DNA of 64,000 nucleotides from an uncultured Clostridium sp. (GCA_945915475.1 CAMEFI010000002.1:62001-126000); one strand, 5' to 3'. Numbered from the stretch's first letter, positions 26,038-35,573 are shown. Notes: generated by a model from the sequence alone, not told the origin. Made by a program: numbers and translations.

Positions 26038-27123
26038 GTGGAGGTGAATCCGACGAAGATTAATATATACTATGGTGGAAGAGGATTAGTAGAAGATCCG
26101 ACCATTTATGTACTGAATAAGATGACAGAGGTTTTGAAAGAACTTCGGGTAGAAGTGAACCGATATAATATATTTGAAGATAAGAATGCAATTGCAACAT
26201 TACCGGCTACACTCAAAGGTGCAGATGGTGTGATTTTAGCAGCCTCTGTAGAATGGTTTGGAATCGGTGGATATATGCAGCAGTTTCTGGATATGTGCTG
26301 GTTATATGCTGACAAACAGGTCATTAAGGAATTGTATATGCTGCCGGTTGTAATGGCGACGACCTACGGAGAACGGGATGCAGAGCTTAGTCTGGTTCGT
26401 GCATGGGAGACATTAGGAGGTATTCCGGTGACCGGACTGGTGGCTTATGTTGAGAATTTAGATGATTTTGAAGGAAATGAAGAATACAGCCAGATTATTG
26501 AGAAACGTGCAGAAGCGTTGTACCGTGCAATTCACCAAAAGACAAAGAGTCTTCCTACAAGTAATTTAGCAGTAAGAGCGAACCTGCTGAAGACGAAGAC
26601 AATGGATCTGACACCACAGGAGAGTGAACAGCTTTCAAGGTTTGTGAGTGATGAGACTTATGTGAAGCAGCAAAAGGAAGATATCGAAGAATTATCTGCC
26701 CTGTTTAAGAAGATGCTTCAGGATGAAGATCCAAAAGAGGAAGAGAAGGAAGAAGATGTAGTTGTTCAGACAAAGAAGAAAGCGGAACCTGCATCGGATA
26801 AGGCAATCGATACGGCAGGGGATCGGTTTGCCGGAGCGTTAATCCGGCATTATCATGCACAGGAAGATTTTACGGCATCCTATGCCATAATTATTTCGGA
26901 TGAAGATAAGATATTGCATGTGGAAGTGACACCGGAGCATGTGAAGACATTTTATGCAGCCACAGATGAGGCAGATGTGATATTGCGTACTTCCACAAAG
27001 ATATTAGAGAATATCATTGAGAATAAGACAACTTTCCAAAAAGGATTTATGGCAGGAGAGATTTCTGCCAAGGGCAATTTCAAGACACTTCGGATGTTAG
27101 ATACGGTGTTCCGTTTTGGATAA
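26038..27123 (+). CDS. Flavodoxin-like domain fused to an SCP2 sterol-carrier domain
   Basis: About 361 residues. Residues 5-165 are a flavodoxin-like fold (INIYYGGRG, then GVILAASVEWFGIGGYMQQFLD, then VVMATTYGERDAELSL), resembling NAD(P)H-dependent FMN reductases. Residues about 200-265 are a charged, Glu-rich linker. Residues about 265-360 match the SCP2 lipid-binding fold (DRFAGALIRHYHA...TFQKGFMAGEISAKGNFKTL). The role is unknown: it may bind a hydrophobic redox substrate. The start is uncertain; GTG at 26038 or 26044 both sit at a GGTGGAGG run and no ATG is available. It lies just upstream of dnaX on the same strand, 62 bases away. Confidence 0.7.
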   Translation: MEVNPTKINIYYGGRGLVEDPTIYVLNKMTEVLKELRVEVNRYNIFEDKNAIATLPATLKGADGVILAASVEWFGIGGYMQQFLDMCWLYADKQVIKELYMLPVVMATTYGERDAELSLVRAWETLGGIPVTGLVAYVENLDDFEGNEEYSQIIEKRAEALYRAIHQKTKSLPTSNLAVRANLLKTKTMDLTPQESEQLSRFVSDETYVKQQKEDIEELSALFKKMLQDEDPKEEEKEEDVVVQTKKKAEPASDKAIDTAGDRFAGALIRHYHAQEDFTASYAIIISDEDKILHVEVTPEHVKTFYAATDEADVILRTSTKILENIIENKTTFQKGFMAGEISAKGNFKTLRMLDTVFRFG

Positions 27124-27185
27124 TCGTAGAACGAGAGGATAGATTAAAGCCTGGTTCTTAGAGCCGGCAGAAAAGAGTGATAATT

Positions 27186-28817
27186 ATGTCATATATGGCA
27201 CTATATCGAAAATGGCGGCCGGATGAATTTGAGGAAGTCAAGGGACAGGAGCATGTTGTTACCACCTTGAAGAATCAGATTACCCATGACCGGATTGGGC
27301 ATGCGTACCTGTTCTGTGGAACGCGGGGAACCGGTAAGACCACGGTGGCCAAATTGTTTGCAAAGGCAGTGAATTGTGAACATCCACTAGAAGATGGCAG
27401 TCCATGTAATGAATGTGCGACTTGCAAAGCCATTCAGGCAGGAAACTCCCTGAATGTGATAGAGATTGATGCGGCATCCAATAATGGTGTCGATAACATA
27501 AGAGATATACGGGAGGAAGTACAGTATTCTCCGGCAGAGGGCAAATATAAGGTATATATTATTGATGAAGTGCATATGCTTTCCATTGGAGCATTTAATG
27601 CACTGCTTAAGACATTGGAGGAACCACCGTCCTATGTTATATTTATATTGGCAACAACGGAGGCGCATAAGATTCCCATTACGATATTGTCCCGCTGCCA
27701 GCGTTATGATTTCCGACGGATCAGCATAGAGACGATATATGAACGTTTGATGGAACTGCTCCGGCGGGAAGGGATTGAGGCAGAGGAAAAGGCGGTACGT
27801 TATGTGGCAAAGGCGGCAGACGGTTCCATGCGTGATGCCCTTAGTCTGTTAGATCAGTGCATTGCTTTTTATCTAGGGCAGAAGCTCACCTATGATAAGG
27901 TACTAGAAGTGCTGGGTGCGGTGGACATTGATGTGTTTAACCGTCTGATTACGGAGATTGTGAAGGGGCAGACCATGGAAGCCCTGAGTATTATCGATGA
28001 GATCATCTGGCAGGGGAGAGAGTTATCCCAGTTTGTGACGGATTTCACATGGTACATGCGGAATCTCATGATGGTGAAGATTTCCGATGACGTAAATGAT
28101 CAGTTAGATCTGTCAGCGGAGAATCTGGCAATTATGAAGAAGACAGCCGGGGAAATTGAGTTGGCAACACTGATGAGGTATATCCGGGTGTTTTCTGAAT
28201 TGTCGAATCAGATCCGGTATGCCACTCAGAAGCGTGTATCCCTGGAGCTTGCGATTATCAAATTGACAACACCACAAATGGAAGTGGATACGGATTCCAT
28301 ATTGGATCGCCTGCGTGTATTGGAACGTAAGGTGGATAAAGGAACCCTGTCCCTGACAGAAGAGCAGATTGCGGTGATCTCTGCAAAGAATACAGCGTCA
28401 GATGTGCCGCAGGAGACAACGGATATTAACCGGGAAGCGATACTGAAACGGGAATTAACTCCGGCACGTATAGAAGACTTAAAGATGATTAAGGATAGTC
28501 TGGAAAAGATTGGAAAAGATCAGGAGTTACGTAACCGTATTGGGGAAACCACTGCCCGTTTTCTGGAGGCAGCAAAGATTCAGAATGGTCATGATAACCA
28601 GTCGATTCTGTTATCTTTTGACAATACACCGGCAGGAACAATGGGATATCGTCAGTTTTCCAAGGAGGAACACATAGACACCCTGAAAGATATCGTAGGC
28701 GAGCTTACCGGTAAACAGGTAGAGATATCTGTTGTAATGGCAGACACTGCAAAGGAAACAGATGCATCGAATATCAATTTAGCTAAAGTTAATTTTGATG
28801 TTATTGTTGAAGATTAA
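27186..28817 (+). CDS. dnaX: DNA polymerase III subunits gamma/tau
   Basis: A 543-residue clamp-loader ATPase. Near the N-terminus is YRKWRPDEFEEVKGQEHV, then Walker A GTRGTGKTT, a four-Cys zinc module (CEHPLEDGSPCNECATC), Walker B DEVHML and the sensor LSRCQRYDF. The C-terminal third is the tau-like region. It loads the sliding clamp for chromosome replication. ATG 27186 gives the standard MSYMALYRKWRP start; GTG 27177 is in frame but adds only three residues. It is followed by ybaB and recR, the conserved dnaX-ybaB-recR cluster. Confidence 0.97.
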   Translation: MSYMALYRKWRPDEFEEVKGQEHVVTTLKNQITHDRIGHAYLFCGTRGTGKTTVAKLFAKAVNCEHPLEDGSPCNECATCKAIQAGNSLNVIEIDAASNNGVDNIRDIREEVQYSPAEGKYKVYIIDEVHMLSIGAFNALLKTLEEPPSYVIFILATTEAHKIPITILSRCQRYDFRRISIETIYERLMELLRREGIEAEEKAVRYVAKAADGSMRDALSLLDQCIAFYLGQKLTYDKVLEVLGAVDIDVFNRLITEIVKGQTMEALSIIDEIIWQGRELSQFVTDFTWYMRNLMMVKISDDVNDQLDLSAENLAIMKKTAGEIELATLMRYIRVFSELSNQIRYATQKRVSLELAIIKLTTPQMEVDTDSILDRLRVLERKVDKGTLSLTEEQIAVISAKNTASDVPQETTDINREAILKRELTPARIEDLKMIKDSLEKIGKDQELRNRIGETTARFLEAAKIQNGHDNQSILLSFDNTPAGTMGYRQFSKEEHIDTLKDIVGELTGKQVEISVVMADTAKETDASNINLAKVNFDVIVED

Positions 28818-28836
28818 AATATAGGAGGATAGAACA

Positions 28837-29187
28837 ATGGCAAAACGTGGAGGATTTCCAGGAGGAATGCCTGGCAACATGAATAATCTGATGAAGCAGG
28901 CACAGCGCATGCAGAAGCAGATGGAGGAACAGGCAAAGGCATTAGAGGATAAGACCTATGAAGCAACTGCCGGTGGAGGTGTTGTAAAGGTCGTCATTTC
29001 CGGTAAGAAAGAAGTTCAGGAGGTTCATTTAGATCCTGAGGTGGTAGATCCGGATGATATTGAAATGTTAGAGGATTTGATTATGGCAGCAACGAATGAG
29101 GCATTACGGATGCAGGAGGAAGACCAGAATTCCCAGATGTCTAAGATTACCGGTGGTATGGGAGGAATGGGAGGCTTTCCGTTCTAA
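28837..29187 (+). CDS. ybaB: YbaB/EbfC nucleoid-associated protein
   Basis: A 116-residue protein of the YbaB/EbfC family: Met/Gln-rich N-terminus ([16 protein letters not shown]), central strand [22 protein letters not shown] and C-terminal helix, ending in a Gly/Met tail. The family forms dimers that bind DNA. AGGAGG precedes the ATG. The stop codon overlaps the recR start (TAATG). Confidence 0.95.
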   Translation: MAKRGGFPGGMPGNMNNLMKQAQRMQKQMEEQAKALEDKTYEATAGGGVVKVVISGKKEVQEVHLDPEVVDPDDIEMLEDLIMAATNEALRMQEEDQNSQMSKITGGMGGMGGFPF

Positions 29188-29783
29188 TGGATTTGTATAG
29201 TGAACATGTGAATCATCTTGTGGAAGAGCTTGGAAGACTGCCGGGGATTGGTAATAAGTCAGCACAGCGGCTGGCATATCATATTATCAATATGCCGTTA
29301 GAGCAGGTGAAGGCACTGGCAGAATGTATGATGACTGCAAGAGAAAATGTGAGATACTGTAAGGAATGTTATACCTTAACAGACAAAGAGGTTTGTCCGA
29401 TATGTGCATCAAATAATCGGGATAAATCAACCATTATGGTGGTGGAGACTCCCCGGGATCTTGCAGCATATGAGAGAACAGGCAAATATAATGGTGTGTA
29501 CCATGTGTTACATGGAGCCATTTCCCCGAAACTGGGAATCGGACAGGAGGATATTAAATTAAAAGAACTGATTGTCCGTTTGCGAGGGGATGTCAAAGAA
29601 TTGATTATTGCAACCAATTCCGGTGTGGAAGGTGAGATTACAGCGATGTATATCAGCAAGCTGGTGAAACCCACGGGAATTAAAGTAACCCGGATCGCAT
29701 CCGGTATTCCGGTTGGCGGAGATTTGGAGTGTATTGATGAAGTTACCCTTCTTCGTGCATTAGAGGGAAGAGTAAGTTTATAA
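29187..29783 (+). CDS. recR: Recombination mediator RecR
   Basis: A 198-residue RecR. The helix-hairpin-helix [18 protein letters not shown] (about 11-28), a four-Cys zinc finger ([16 protein letters not shown]) and the Toprim domain ([19 protein letters not shown], then [17 protein letters not shown]) are in the usual order. RecR acts with RecF and RecO in loading RecA on gapped DNA. The start overlaps ybaB, indicating coupled translation. Confidence 0.97.
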   Translation: MDLYSEHVNHLVEELGRLPGIGNKSAQRLAYHIINMPLEQVKALAECMMTARENVRYCKECYTLTDKEVCPICASNNRDKSTIMVVETPRDLAAYERTGKYNGVYHVLHGAISPKLGIGQEDIKLKELIVRLRGDVKELIIATNSGVEGEITAMYISKLVKPTGIKVTRIASGIPVGGDLECIDEVTLLRALEGRVSL

Positions 29784-29814
29784 TATGACGCAAGAGAGAA
29801 AGGAAGGTAAGCAA

Positions 29815-30894
29815 ATGAAACGAATTGGTATGTTGACAAGTGGTGGTGATTGTCAGGCACTGAATGCTACAATGAGAGGTGTTGTAAAAGGTCTTTGTAA
29901 TATGTACAAGGATGACATTGAAGTGTACGGATTTTTAGAGGGTTATAAAGGCTTGATCCGTAATAACTACAAGTTGTTAAAGGCTGAAGACTTTTCCGGT
30001 ATTCTTACAAAGGGTGGGACGATTCTTGGAAGTTCCAGACAACCATTTAAGTTAATGGATCAGCCAACGGAAGATGGTATCAATAAAGTAAAAGCAATGA
30101 AAGATACCTATAAAAAGCTTAAGTTAGATTGTCTTGTTGTATTAGGAGGTAATGGTTCCCAGAAGACAGCAAATCTGTTAAGCGAAGAAGGATTAAATGT
30201 AATCGGACTTCCAAAGACCATTGATAATGATCTCTGGGGAACGGATATGACATTTGGATTCCAATCAGCAGTAGATATTGCAACCCAGGCCATTGACTGT
30301 ATTCATACAACCGCAGCATCTCATAATCGTGTATTTGTTATAGAGATTATGGGTCATAAGGTTGGTCATATTACGCTTCATGCAGGTATTGCCGGAGGTG
30401 CAGATATCATTTTACTGCCAGAGATTCCTTATGATATCAATGTTGTATGCAAAGCATTAGAGAAGAGAAGCAAAGCAGGGAAGGGATTTTCTATTATTGC
30501 GGTAGCGGAAGGTGCCATTTCCAAGGAGGATGCAGCGCTTCCAAAGAAAAAGAGAAAGGAAAAGATAGCACAACGTGCATATCCATCTGTTGCATATGAG
30601 ATTGCAGATCAGATTAAAGAGTGCTGTGGATGTGAAGTACGTGTCACCGTGCCGGGACATACACAACGTGGAGGAAGTCCGGATGCATATGACCGGGTAC
30701 TTTCTTCCCGTTTTGGTGCCTATGCAGCACAGTTGATCAAAGAAGAAAAATACGGACGACTGGTTGTATTGAAAGACAATGACGTAACTGATATTGCATT
30801 ATCTGAAAGCGCCGGTAAGTTAAAATATGTTTCACCGGAAGACAGTATCGTATTAAATGCAAGAGCATTGGGAATTTCCTTTGGTGATCAATAA
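29815..30894 (+). CDS. pfkA: 6-phosphofructokinase, PfkA family
   Basis: A 359-residue phosphofructokinase of glycolysis. It has the N-terminal GMLTSGGDCQALNATMRG, GGNGS (111-115), PKTIDND (133-139) with both catalytic-type aspartates D137 and D139, MGHKVGH and GGSPDAYDR. Gly114 with Lys134 is the pairing seen in many ATP-dependent members that carry PKTIDND. Two positions are odd: the usual Asp of GGDGS is Asn113 and the usual Arg of MGR is His. ATG 29815 has AAGGAAGG upstream; the frame extends ten codons further without a better site. It follows recR by 31 bases and ends at a strong terminator. Confidence 0.9.
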   Translation: MKRIGMLTSGGDCQALNATMRGVVKGLCNMYKDDIEVYGFLEGYKGLIRNNYKLLKAEDFSGILTKGGTILGSSRQPFKLMDQPTEDGINKVKAMKDTYKKLKLDCLVVLGGNGSQKTANLLSEEGLNVIGLPKTIDNDLWGTDMTFGFQSAVDIATQAIDCIHTTAASHNRVFVIEIMGHKVGHITLHAGIAGGADIILLPEIPYDINVVCKALEKRSKAGKGFSIIAVAEGAISKEDAALPKKKRKEKIAQRAYPSVAYEIADQIKECCGCEVRVTVPGHTQRGGSPDAYDRVLSSRFGAYAAQLIKEEKYGRLVVLKDNDVTDIALSESAGKLKYVSPEDSIVLNARALGISFGDQ

Positions 30895-30919
30895 TAAAAG
30901 ATAGCAGATGTCTTGAGGG

Positions 30920-30961
30920 GTGCAGACGATTCCGGCTGGTTAAGGAGTCGTTTGCACTTTT
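30920..30961 (+). terminator. Terminator of pfkA
   Basis: GTGCAGACGATTCC and GGAGTCGTTTGCAC pair with G-U pairs around a 10-base loop, followed by TTTTG. Confidence 0.85.
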
Positions 30962-31039
30962 GTATAAGGAAAGCTTCGCACACTTTTATCAACACCGCAT
31001 ATTTTAGAATTATGGAAGATATATATGAGGAGAATATAT

Positions 31040-31426
31040 ATGGATATGCAGGGATTTCATTATAATCTGGATGCACTGTTTCCAAGTGAACCGGATTTTT
31101 TAGAGGATGAGGAGCTTTGTCAGAAAGATTATGAATATTTGAAACGGTTGTATCCGAAAGAGGTGCGGTTGATTGCTTCTGTTTTGGAGGAGTATCTTGA
31201 CCGATATGAGTATGAGGGCAGTCCGATGTATGCCCAATATCCGGATGCAGTAACCATTTACCGTATGGCAAATGAGATATGGAAAATGCTTTCCATGGAA
31301 GCAGACAGGGAACAGGAAAGACATTGGAAAAATATGCTGCAGGTGATGGTGTGTCAGGAGATGTATGTGAGAAGACGACGCCATGACAAATTCTGTAGAA
31401 AATTCCAGGATTGTAGAAGAAGATAG
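31040..31426 (+). CDS. Hypothetical protein, small helical
   Basis: A 128-residue protein (MDMQGFHYNLDALFPSEPDF) that is acidic at the N-terminus and strongly basic at the C-terminus (RRRRHDKFCRKFQDCRRR), mostly helical, with no signal or membrane segment. GAGGAG seven bases upstream supports ATG 31040. I do not recognise the family. It precedes the 848-residue membrane protein by 42 bases and may be co-transcribed with it. Confidence 0.6.
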   Translation: MDMQGFHYNLDALFPSEPDFLEDEELCQKDYEYLKRLYPKEVRLIASVLEEYLDRYEYEGSPMYAQYPDAVTIYRMANEIWKMLSMEADREQERHWKNMLQVMVCQEMYVRRRRHDKFCRKFQDCRRR

Positions 31427-31468
31427 AATATAACAGACAGAATGTCTGATGGAATATAGGAGATTATT

Positions 31469-34015
31469 ATGGACGGAAGATTAGTTGCAAAGATACTTAT
31501 CTTACTAATGATATTTATTGGAAGTATTTATGTTGTAAATAAAATCGATAATGCAGGTGTGGAAGATGTATCCGTAGAGATGGAACAGGCAGAGCTTCCT
31601 ATTGTTTACGTGCGGTATCAGGATCAATTTATCAACACATTGCATGGATATACAGGTAAAGTAGATACCACTTATTTCCGGGATACCATCACACCGATGG
31701 ACTATGGACAGACAATCGAGCTATGGTCGGACCAGGGAAATGTATCCTATAATACGTATGAATATGAACTGCGGAGCCAGTATCAGGGAGATTTGATTGA
31801 AAACGGAGCAGTAACGGAATTCAACCAGGCAGACGGATATGACAAGATCCGTGTTACATTTCGTACAAAATTAGAGGAACTACAGGAATATGTACTGGTA
31901 CTGAAAGCGATGAATGGCGAGGATGTGGGGGCGAGATACTATACCCGGGTCGTGGTGGAAAATGATTTCCATACGGCGAAGTTACTGGAATTTGTGAATA
32001 ATTTTAATGCGGCTATTTTTGACAAAAAAGAGGCGGAAAAAGTAATCTCCAAAAGTATTGAACCAAATGAGGATGGTAATAACGAGTATCTGTCAGAGGT
32101 AGATATTCATTCGAGTTTTGATACCATTACCTTTGCAGATCTGAATCCAACGCAGCTTACAAAGCCCATCGCAAGTATTAAGGAGATTGATGACAGTTAT
32201 GCAATCATCCAGTTAAAATACATGATATCGGCAACAGAAGGTAAAGTATTGGAGAATTTCTATATAACGGAAGATTACCGTGTCCGATATGTAGATGAGG
32301 ATAATGTATATCTGCTGGATTATAAGCGAACCCAGGAGGCTTTGTTTACACCGGATAATGTTGATATTACGTCCAATCAATTTAAGATTGGAATTACCAA
32401 GGAGGAGGATTACCAGTATGTCACCAATAAGAAGCAGACCAAGGTGGCATTTTCACAGGCAAGACAGCTATGGTATTATGATTACAACAGTGGAACCATT
32501 ACCAATGTGTATGGTTTCTGTCAAAATGACAACTATACAGATGTGCGTGTAACCTATGACGAGAACAACATTAAGATTCTGAATATGGATGATGAGGGGA
32601 ATATCACATTTGCGGTATATGGTTACATGAACCGGGGAGTGCATGAGGGCAAGGTTGGCATTGCAGTATATTGTTTCGAGGCAGACAAAGATCGTATGCA
32701 AGAGGTATTATTTATTGAAAATAACAAGCCTTACAGCATTTTGAAAGAAGATATGGAGACCCTTCTTTATCTGAATAAAGATGGCGAATTTTACTATTTT
32801 GATAATGATGCAGTTGTTAAGATAGATACCCAGACGAAGAAATCAGAGATTTTTATTGAGGACGTGTTAAATGAGCACCTGGCGGTATCGGAGGACAATC
32901 ATTTAATCGGATATCCGAATGAATTGCTCCCGGAAAATACCACAAAGGTTACTGTACTTGACCTGGATACGAAAAAAAGCTGGTCTCTTGAAGCGGAAAG
33001 CGGTGAGAGATTAGAGACCATTGGGTTTGTGGAACAGGATTTAATTCTTGGAAGAATCAGGAAGGGAGATATCGAGGTCGCATTAGATAAGACCGTTACC
33101 TGCCCGATCTCTACCATTGATATCATTAACCAGAAAAAAGAGATTGTAAAAAGTTATGGTTCCACCGGTGTATATGTAATGGAGGCTACAGCGAAAGATG
33201 GTGTGGTGTATCTGGATCGTGTCCGCAAGATTAATGGTGTATTTGAGCCAACGACACAAGACTTTATTACGTATAAGGAAGAGGAAAATGAGGATGAGAT
33301 CAAGGTGGCTTACCGATATACAGATAATGCGTATAATCAGCTTTATATGACATTTCCGGATTATATTTATGTAACCAATAAGCCGAAGCTGATGATCACA
33401 AAGGAGATTGTTAATGAGGATGATACAACCGTTAAGATTACTTTTGATCATATTAACAAGAAGTTCTACTGTTATGGTCAGGGACAGTACCGGACGGATT
33501 ATCTGAATCTCAATGAAGCCGTACGAGAGGCATATGAAAATGCCGGTGTGGTGTTAGATGAAAATGGTGTTATTGTATGGAGAAAGATTGCAGTGAAAGA
33601 CTATCATACGGTGGCGGATAAGATTAAGATCTATACCGTATCGGATGTGTCGGATACGCTTGCTGCCTGCATTTATATGATGGGTGTTTATGAAGAGAAA
33701 AATCCGGATTTGTCAGGGATGCAGCAGGATTTGGCAGATGAGCTGTCAATTGAGGACGTGGTTTTGAAATATACCGGGCGGCAGGGGACGGATATAACAG
33801 GATGCGACTTTGAAAATGGTCTGTATTATTTGTGTAAGGATGCACCAGTTATTACCCGGTTTGCAGATGGTACCTATGTGTTGGTTACCAGCTACAATGG
33901 AGAACGGATTCGATATATCAATCCACTTGAGACAAAGGATATTGTGGAGTCCCGGGAGGAATTTGAGAGTAAGGTGAAGGATAGCGGTAACGTATTTATC
34001 AGTTATGTAAGATAA
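31469..34015 (+). CDS. Large membrane-anchored extracellular protein, function unknown
   Basis: An 848-residue protein with one N-terminal membrane anchor (about 8-26, KILILLMIFIGSIYVV) and then an all-extracellular chain. The extracellular part is beta-rich, dominated by Asp, Tyr and Thr, and its middle region (about 300-600) has repeated DGE/DDEGNITF-type turns suggestive of a beta-propeller. I see no catalytic motif. The start has TAGGAG at a good distance. It is probably a conserved surface or sensing protein; the preceding small gene may be its partner. It ends just before a bidirectional terminator. Confidence 0.65.
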   Translation: MDGRLVAKILILLMIFIGSIYVVNKIDNAGVEDVSVEMEQAELPIVYVRYQDQFINTLHGYTGKVDTTYFRDTITPMDYGQTIELWSDQGNVSYNTYEYELRSQYQGDLIENGAVTEFNQADGYDKIRVTFRTKLEELQEYVLVLKAMNGEDVGARYYTRVVVENDFHTAKLLEFVNNFNAAIFDKKEAEKVISKSIEPNEDGNNEYLSEVDIHSSFDTITFADLNPTQLTKPIASIKEIDDSYAIIQLKYMISATEGKVLENFYITEDYRVRYVDEDNVYLLDYKRTQEALFTPDNVDITSNQFKIGITKEEDYQYVTNKKQTKVAFSQARQLWYYDYNSGTITNVYGFCQNDNYTDVRVTYDENNIKILNMDDEGNITFAVYGYMNRGVHEGKVGIAVYCFEADKDRMQEVLFIENNKPYSILKEDMETLLYLNKDGEFYYFDNDAVVKIDTQTKKSEIFIEDVLNEHLAVSEDNHLIGYPNELLPENTTKVTVLDLDTKKSWSLEAESGERLETIGFVEQDLILGRIRKGDIEVALDKTVTCPISTIDIINQKKEIVKSYGSTGVYVMEATAKDGVVYLDRVRKINGVFEPTTQDFITYKEEENEDEIKVAYRYTDNAYNQLYMTFPDYIYVTNKPKLMITKEIVNEDDTTVKITFDHINKKFYCYGQGQYRTDYLNLNEAVREAYENAGVVLDENGVIVWRKIAVKDYHTVADKIKIYTVSDVSDTLAACIYMMGVYEEKNPDLSGMQQDLADELSIEDVVLKYTGRQGTDITGCDFENGLYYLCKDAPVITRFADGTYVLVTSYNGERIRYINPLETKDIVESREEFESKVKDSGNVFISYVR

Positions 34016-34078
34016 GAGGAGCTAAAGATGTGACTGCATGGATGAAAATGTATATGGCAGTTATCTGGAAACAGAGAA

Positions 34079-34112
34079 AAAGAGCCGGTAGTGAATACTA
34101 CCGACTCTTTTC
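34079..34112. terminator. Bidirectional terminator
   Basis: AGAGCCGGTAGT and ACTACCGACTCT pair around GAAT with one mismatch, flanked by A-rich and T-rich runs. It separates the plus-strand 848-residue gene from the convergent pfl/ferredoxin cluster. Confidence 0.88.
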
Positions 34113-34123
34113 TACTATAGATA

Positions 34124-34294
34124 TTACTCTTCAGAAATAGATCCTGTTGGGCAAGTACCTGCACAAGAACCACAAGAGATGCATGCATCAGCATCGATCT
34201 CGAACTTGCCATCTCCTTCAGAGATTGCACCTACTGGACAAGCACCAGCACAAGCACCACAAGATACACAACCATCATTAATAACAAATGCCAT
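34124..34294 (-). CDS. 2[4Fe-4S] ferredoxin
   Basis: A 56-residue clostridial ferredoxin: two C-x2-C-x2-C-x3-C-P motifs (CVSCGACAGACP and CISCGSCAGTCP) joined by a short linker, ending GSISEE. Each motif supplies ligands for one low-potential [4Fe-4S] cluster. AAGGAGG precedes the ATG at 34294. It lies downstream of pflA on the same strand and could supply electrons to the radical-SAM activase or to pyruvate metabolism; that link is inferred from position. Confidence 0.95.
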   Translation of the reverse strand: MAFVINDGCVSCGACAGACPVGAISEGDGKFEIDADACISCGSCAGTCPTGSISEE

Positions 34295-34465
34295 AATGAA
34301 TATCCTCCTTTGAATATGCGTTATAAAAATCTTTGTTGGTATAATACCTCAATACCATTATTTTAAAACAAGTTACCTCATATAGCAAGGCTTTTTTCAA
34401 ATACAATAAATCCTATAGAAAAATATCACTCTTATTTCAGAATCGTAGGTGAAACCCTATGTGAT

Positions 34466-35233
34466 TTATTGTGCCGCTTTGGCTGCATCATCCTGACGAC
34501 GGCGTTTGGCTGCCTTTAAAATGATATCCCTTGCATAGATGGCATCCTGATTGGTAAGGGGTTTCATGCCTTTTAATGGGTAATCTATACCAAGTTTCTC
34601 GTATTTTACTTCTCCCATGCTGTGATAAGGAAGTACATCTAATGCCTTTAAATGTTTCAGTCCGCCGATAAAATAGCCTAATTCATCTAGATAGTTGTCT
34701 ACCAGTGTAATGTCTTTGACAATTACATGGCGAATCCAGATATCTACACCTTTCTCGTCAATATATTTTGCAAAATCCAATATATTATCATTTGGCTGTT
34801 TGCATAGTTTTAAATGCTCTTCCGGATTAATATGTTTAATATCTAACATAATCAGGTCTGTTACTTCCATGAGGCGGTCAAACTTTGCAAGAAGAGTCGG
34901 ATTGTCCCGATGGAAAATAACTCCGGAAGTATCTAAACAGGTGTGAATGCCTTTTGCTTTTGCCTTCTCAAACAATTCTGTTAAGAAGTCGATCTGCATC
35001 AGAGGTTCTCCACCCGTTGCAGTAATGCCTCCATTTTTGTAGAAGTCTTTCATGGAGTCATATTGTGCCAGCAGATCATCTGCTGTGTGCTCCTCGCCAC
35101 CGGCCGGATCCCATGTGTCAGGGTTATGACAATAAGCACATCGCATTGGACAGCCCTTAAAGAATACAACAAAACGCATTCCCGGACCGTCTACTGTACC
35201 GCATGTCTCAATAGAATGAATATGTCCTACCAT
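34466..35233 (-). CDS. pflA: Pyruvate formate-lyase activating enzyme
   Basis: A 255-residue radical-SAM enzyme. The cluster-binding C-x3-C-x2-C is C28-C32-C35 (GCPMRCAYCHNPDTW), with the SAM-contacting TATGGEPLMQ near 90-100. It abstracts the hydrogen from the glycine of the glycyl-radical partner to make the catalytic radical. Here the substrate glycine lies on a separate 80-residue protein encoded just upstream. Length and motifs are normal. A terminator sits between the radical-domain gene and pflA, so pflA probably depends on read-through or has its own start. Confidence 0.95.
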   Translation of the reverse strand: MVGHIHSIETCGTVDGPGMRFVVFFKGCPMRCAYCHNPDTWDPAGGEEHTADDLLAQYDSMKDFYKNGGITATGGEPLMQIDFLTELFEKAKAKGIHTCLDTSGVIFHRDNPTLLAKFDRLMEVTDLIMLDIKHINPEEHLKLCKQPNDNILDFAKYIDEKGVDIWIRHVIVKDITLVDNYLDELGYFIGGLKHLKALDVLPYHSMGEVKYEKLGIDYPLKGMKPLTNQDAIYARDIILKAAKRRRQDDAAKAAQ

Positions 35234-35255
35234 AATATATATACCTTTCTTTGTG

Positions 35256-35288
35256 ATAAAAAAGGCAAGGGCAGATGCCCTTGCCTCT
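35256..35288 (-). terminator. Terminator/attenuator between glycyl-radical gene and pflA
   Basis: AGGCAAGGGCA and TGCCCTTGCCT form a perfect 11-bp stem with a 2-base loop; on the minus strand it is followed by TTTTTT. It would cut most transcripts after the lyase genes and leave less activase mRNA, matching the low stoichiometry an activase needs. Confidence 0.88.
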
Positions 35289-35308
35289 TTTGTAGGTTAA
35301 CTTTTCAA

Positions 35309-35551
35309 TTACATACTCTCGTGGAATGTTCTTGAAATAACGTCTGCCTGCTGCTCTGGTGTTAATTTAACGAAGTTAACTGCGTAACCAGAAACACGAA
35401 TTGTTAACTGAGGATAATTCTCCGGATGCTTCTGAGCATCTAATAATGTATCACGATTTAATACGTTAACGTTAAGATGGTAACCACCTTCTGAAACATA
35501 GCCATCTAACATATTTACTAAATTATCAACCTGTTGTGAACTTGCTGCCAT
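35309..35551 (-). CDS. Separate glycyl-radical domain of split pyruvate formate-lyase
   Basis: An 80-residue protein that matches the C-terminal end of ordinary pyruvate formate-lyase: [43 protein letters not shown] with the radical glycine at G55, and the end [13 protein letters not shown]. The family normally carries this as the last ~75 residues of a ~750-residue chain; here it is free, with its own AAGGAGG ribosome site and start. It resembles the stand-alone repair protein GrcA/YfiD in form, but the neighbouring lyase lacks this domain, so it is likely the obligatory radical subunit rather than a spare. Confidence 0.92.
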   Translation of the reverse strand: MAASSQQVDNLVNMLDGYVSEGGYHLNVNVLNRDTLLDAQKHPENYPQLTIRVSGYAVNFVKLTPEQQADVISRTFHESM

Positions 35552-35573
35552 AATAGTGTCCTCCTTTTAATTA

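Noticed and set aside
27124-27185. Possible SRP RNA or other small RNA upstream of dnaX
   Set aside because: The gap is only 62 bases, too short for a clostridial SRP RNA; only a small GCC/GGC-type hairpin is seen.
31100-31384. Long open frame on the opposite strand of the small hypothetical gene
   Set aside because: No ribosome site, and the plus-strand gene at 31040 has good coding signals and a ribosome site.
35309-35551. Simple GrcA/YfiD spare part for an intact lyase
   Set aside because: The neighbouring PflB chain ends before the radical domain, so there is no intact lyase in this cluster to repair.
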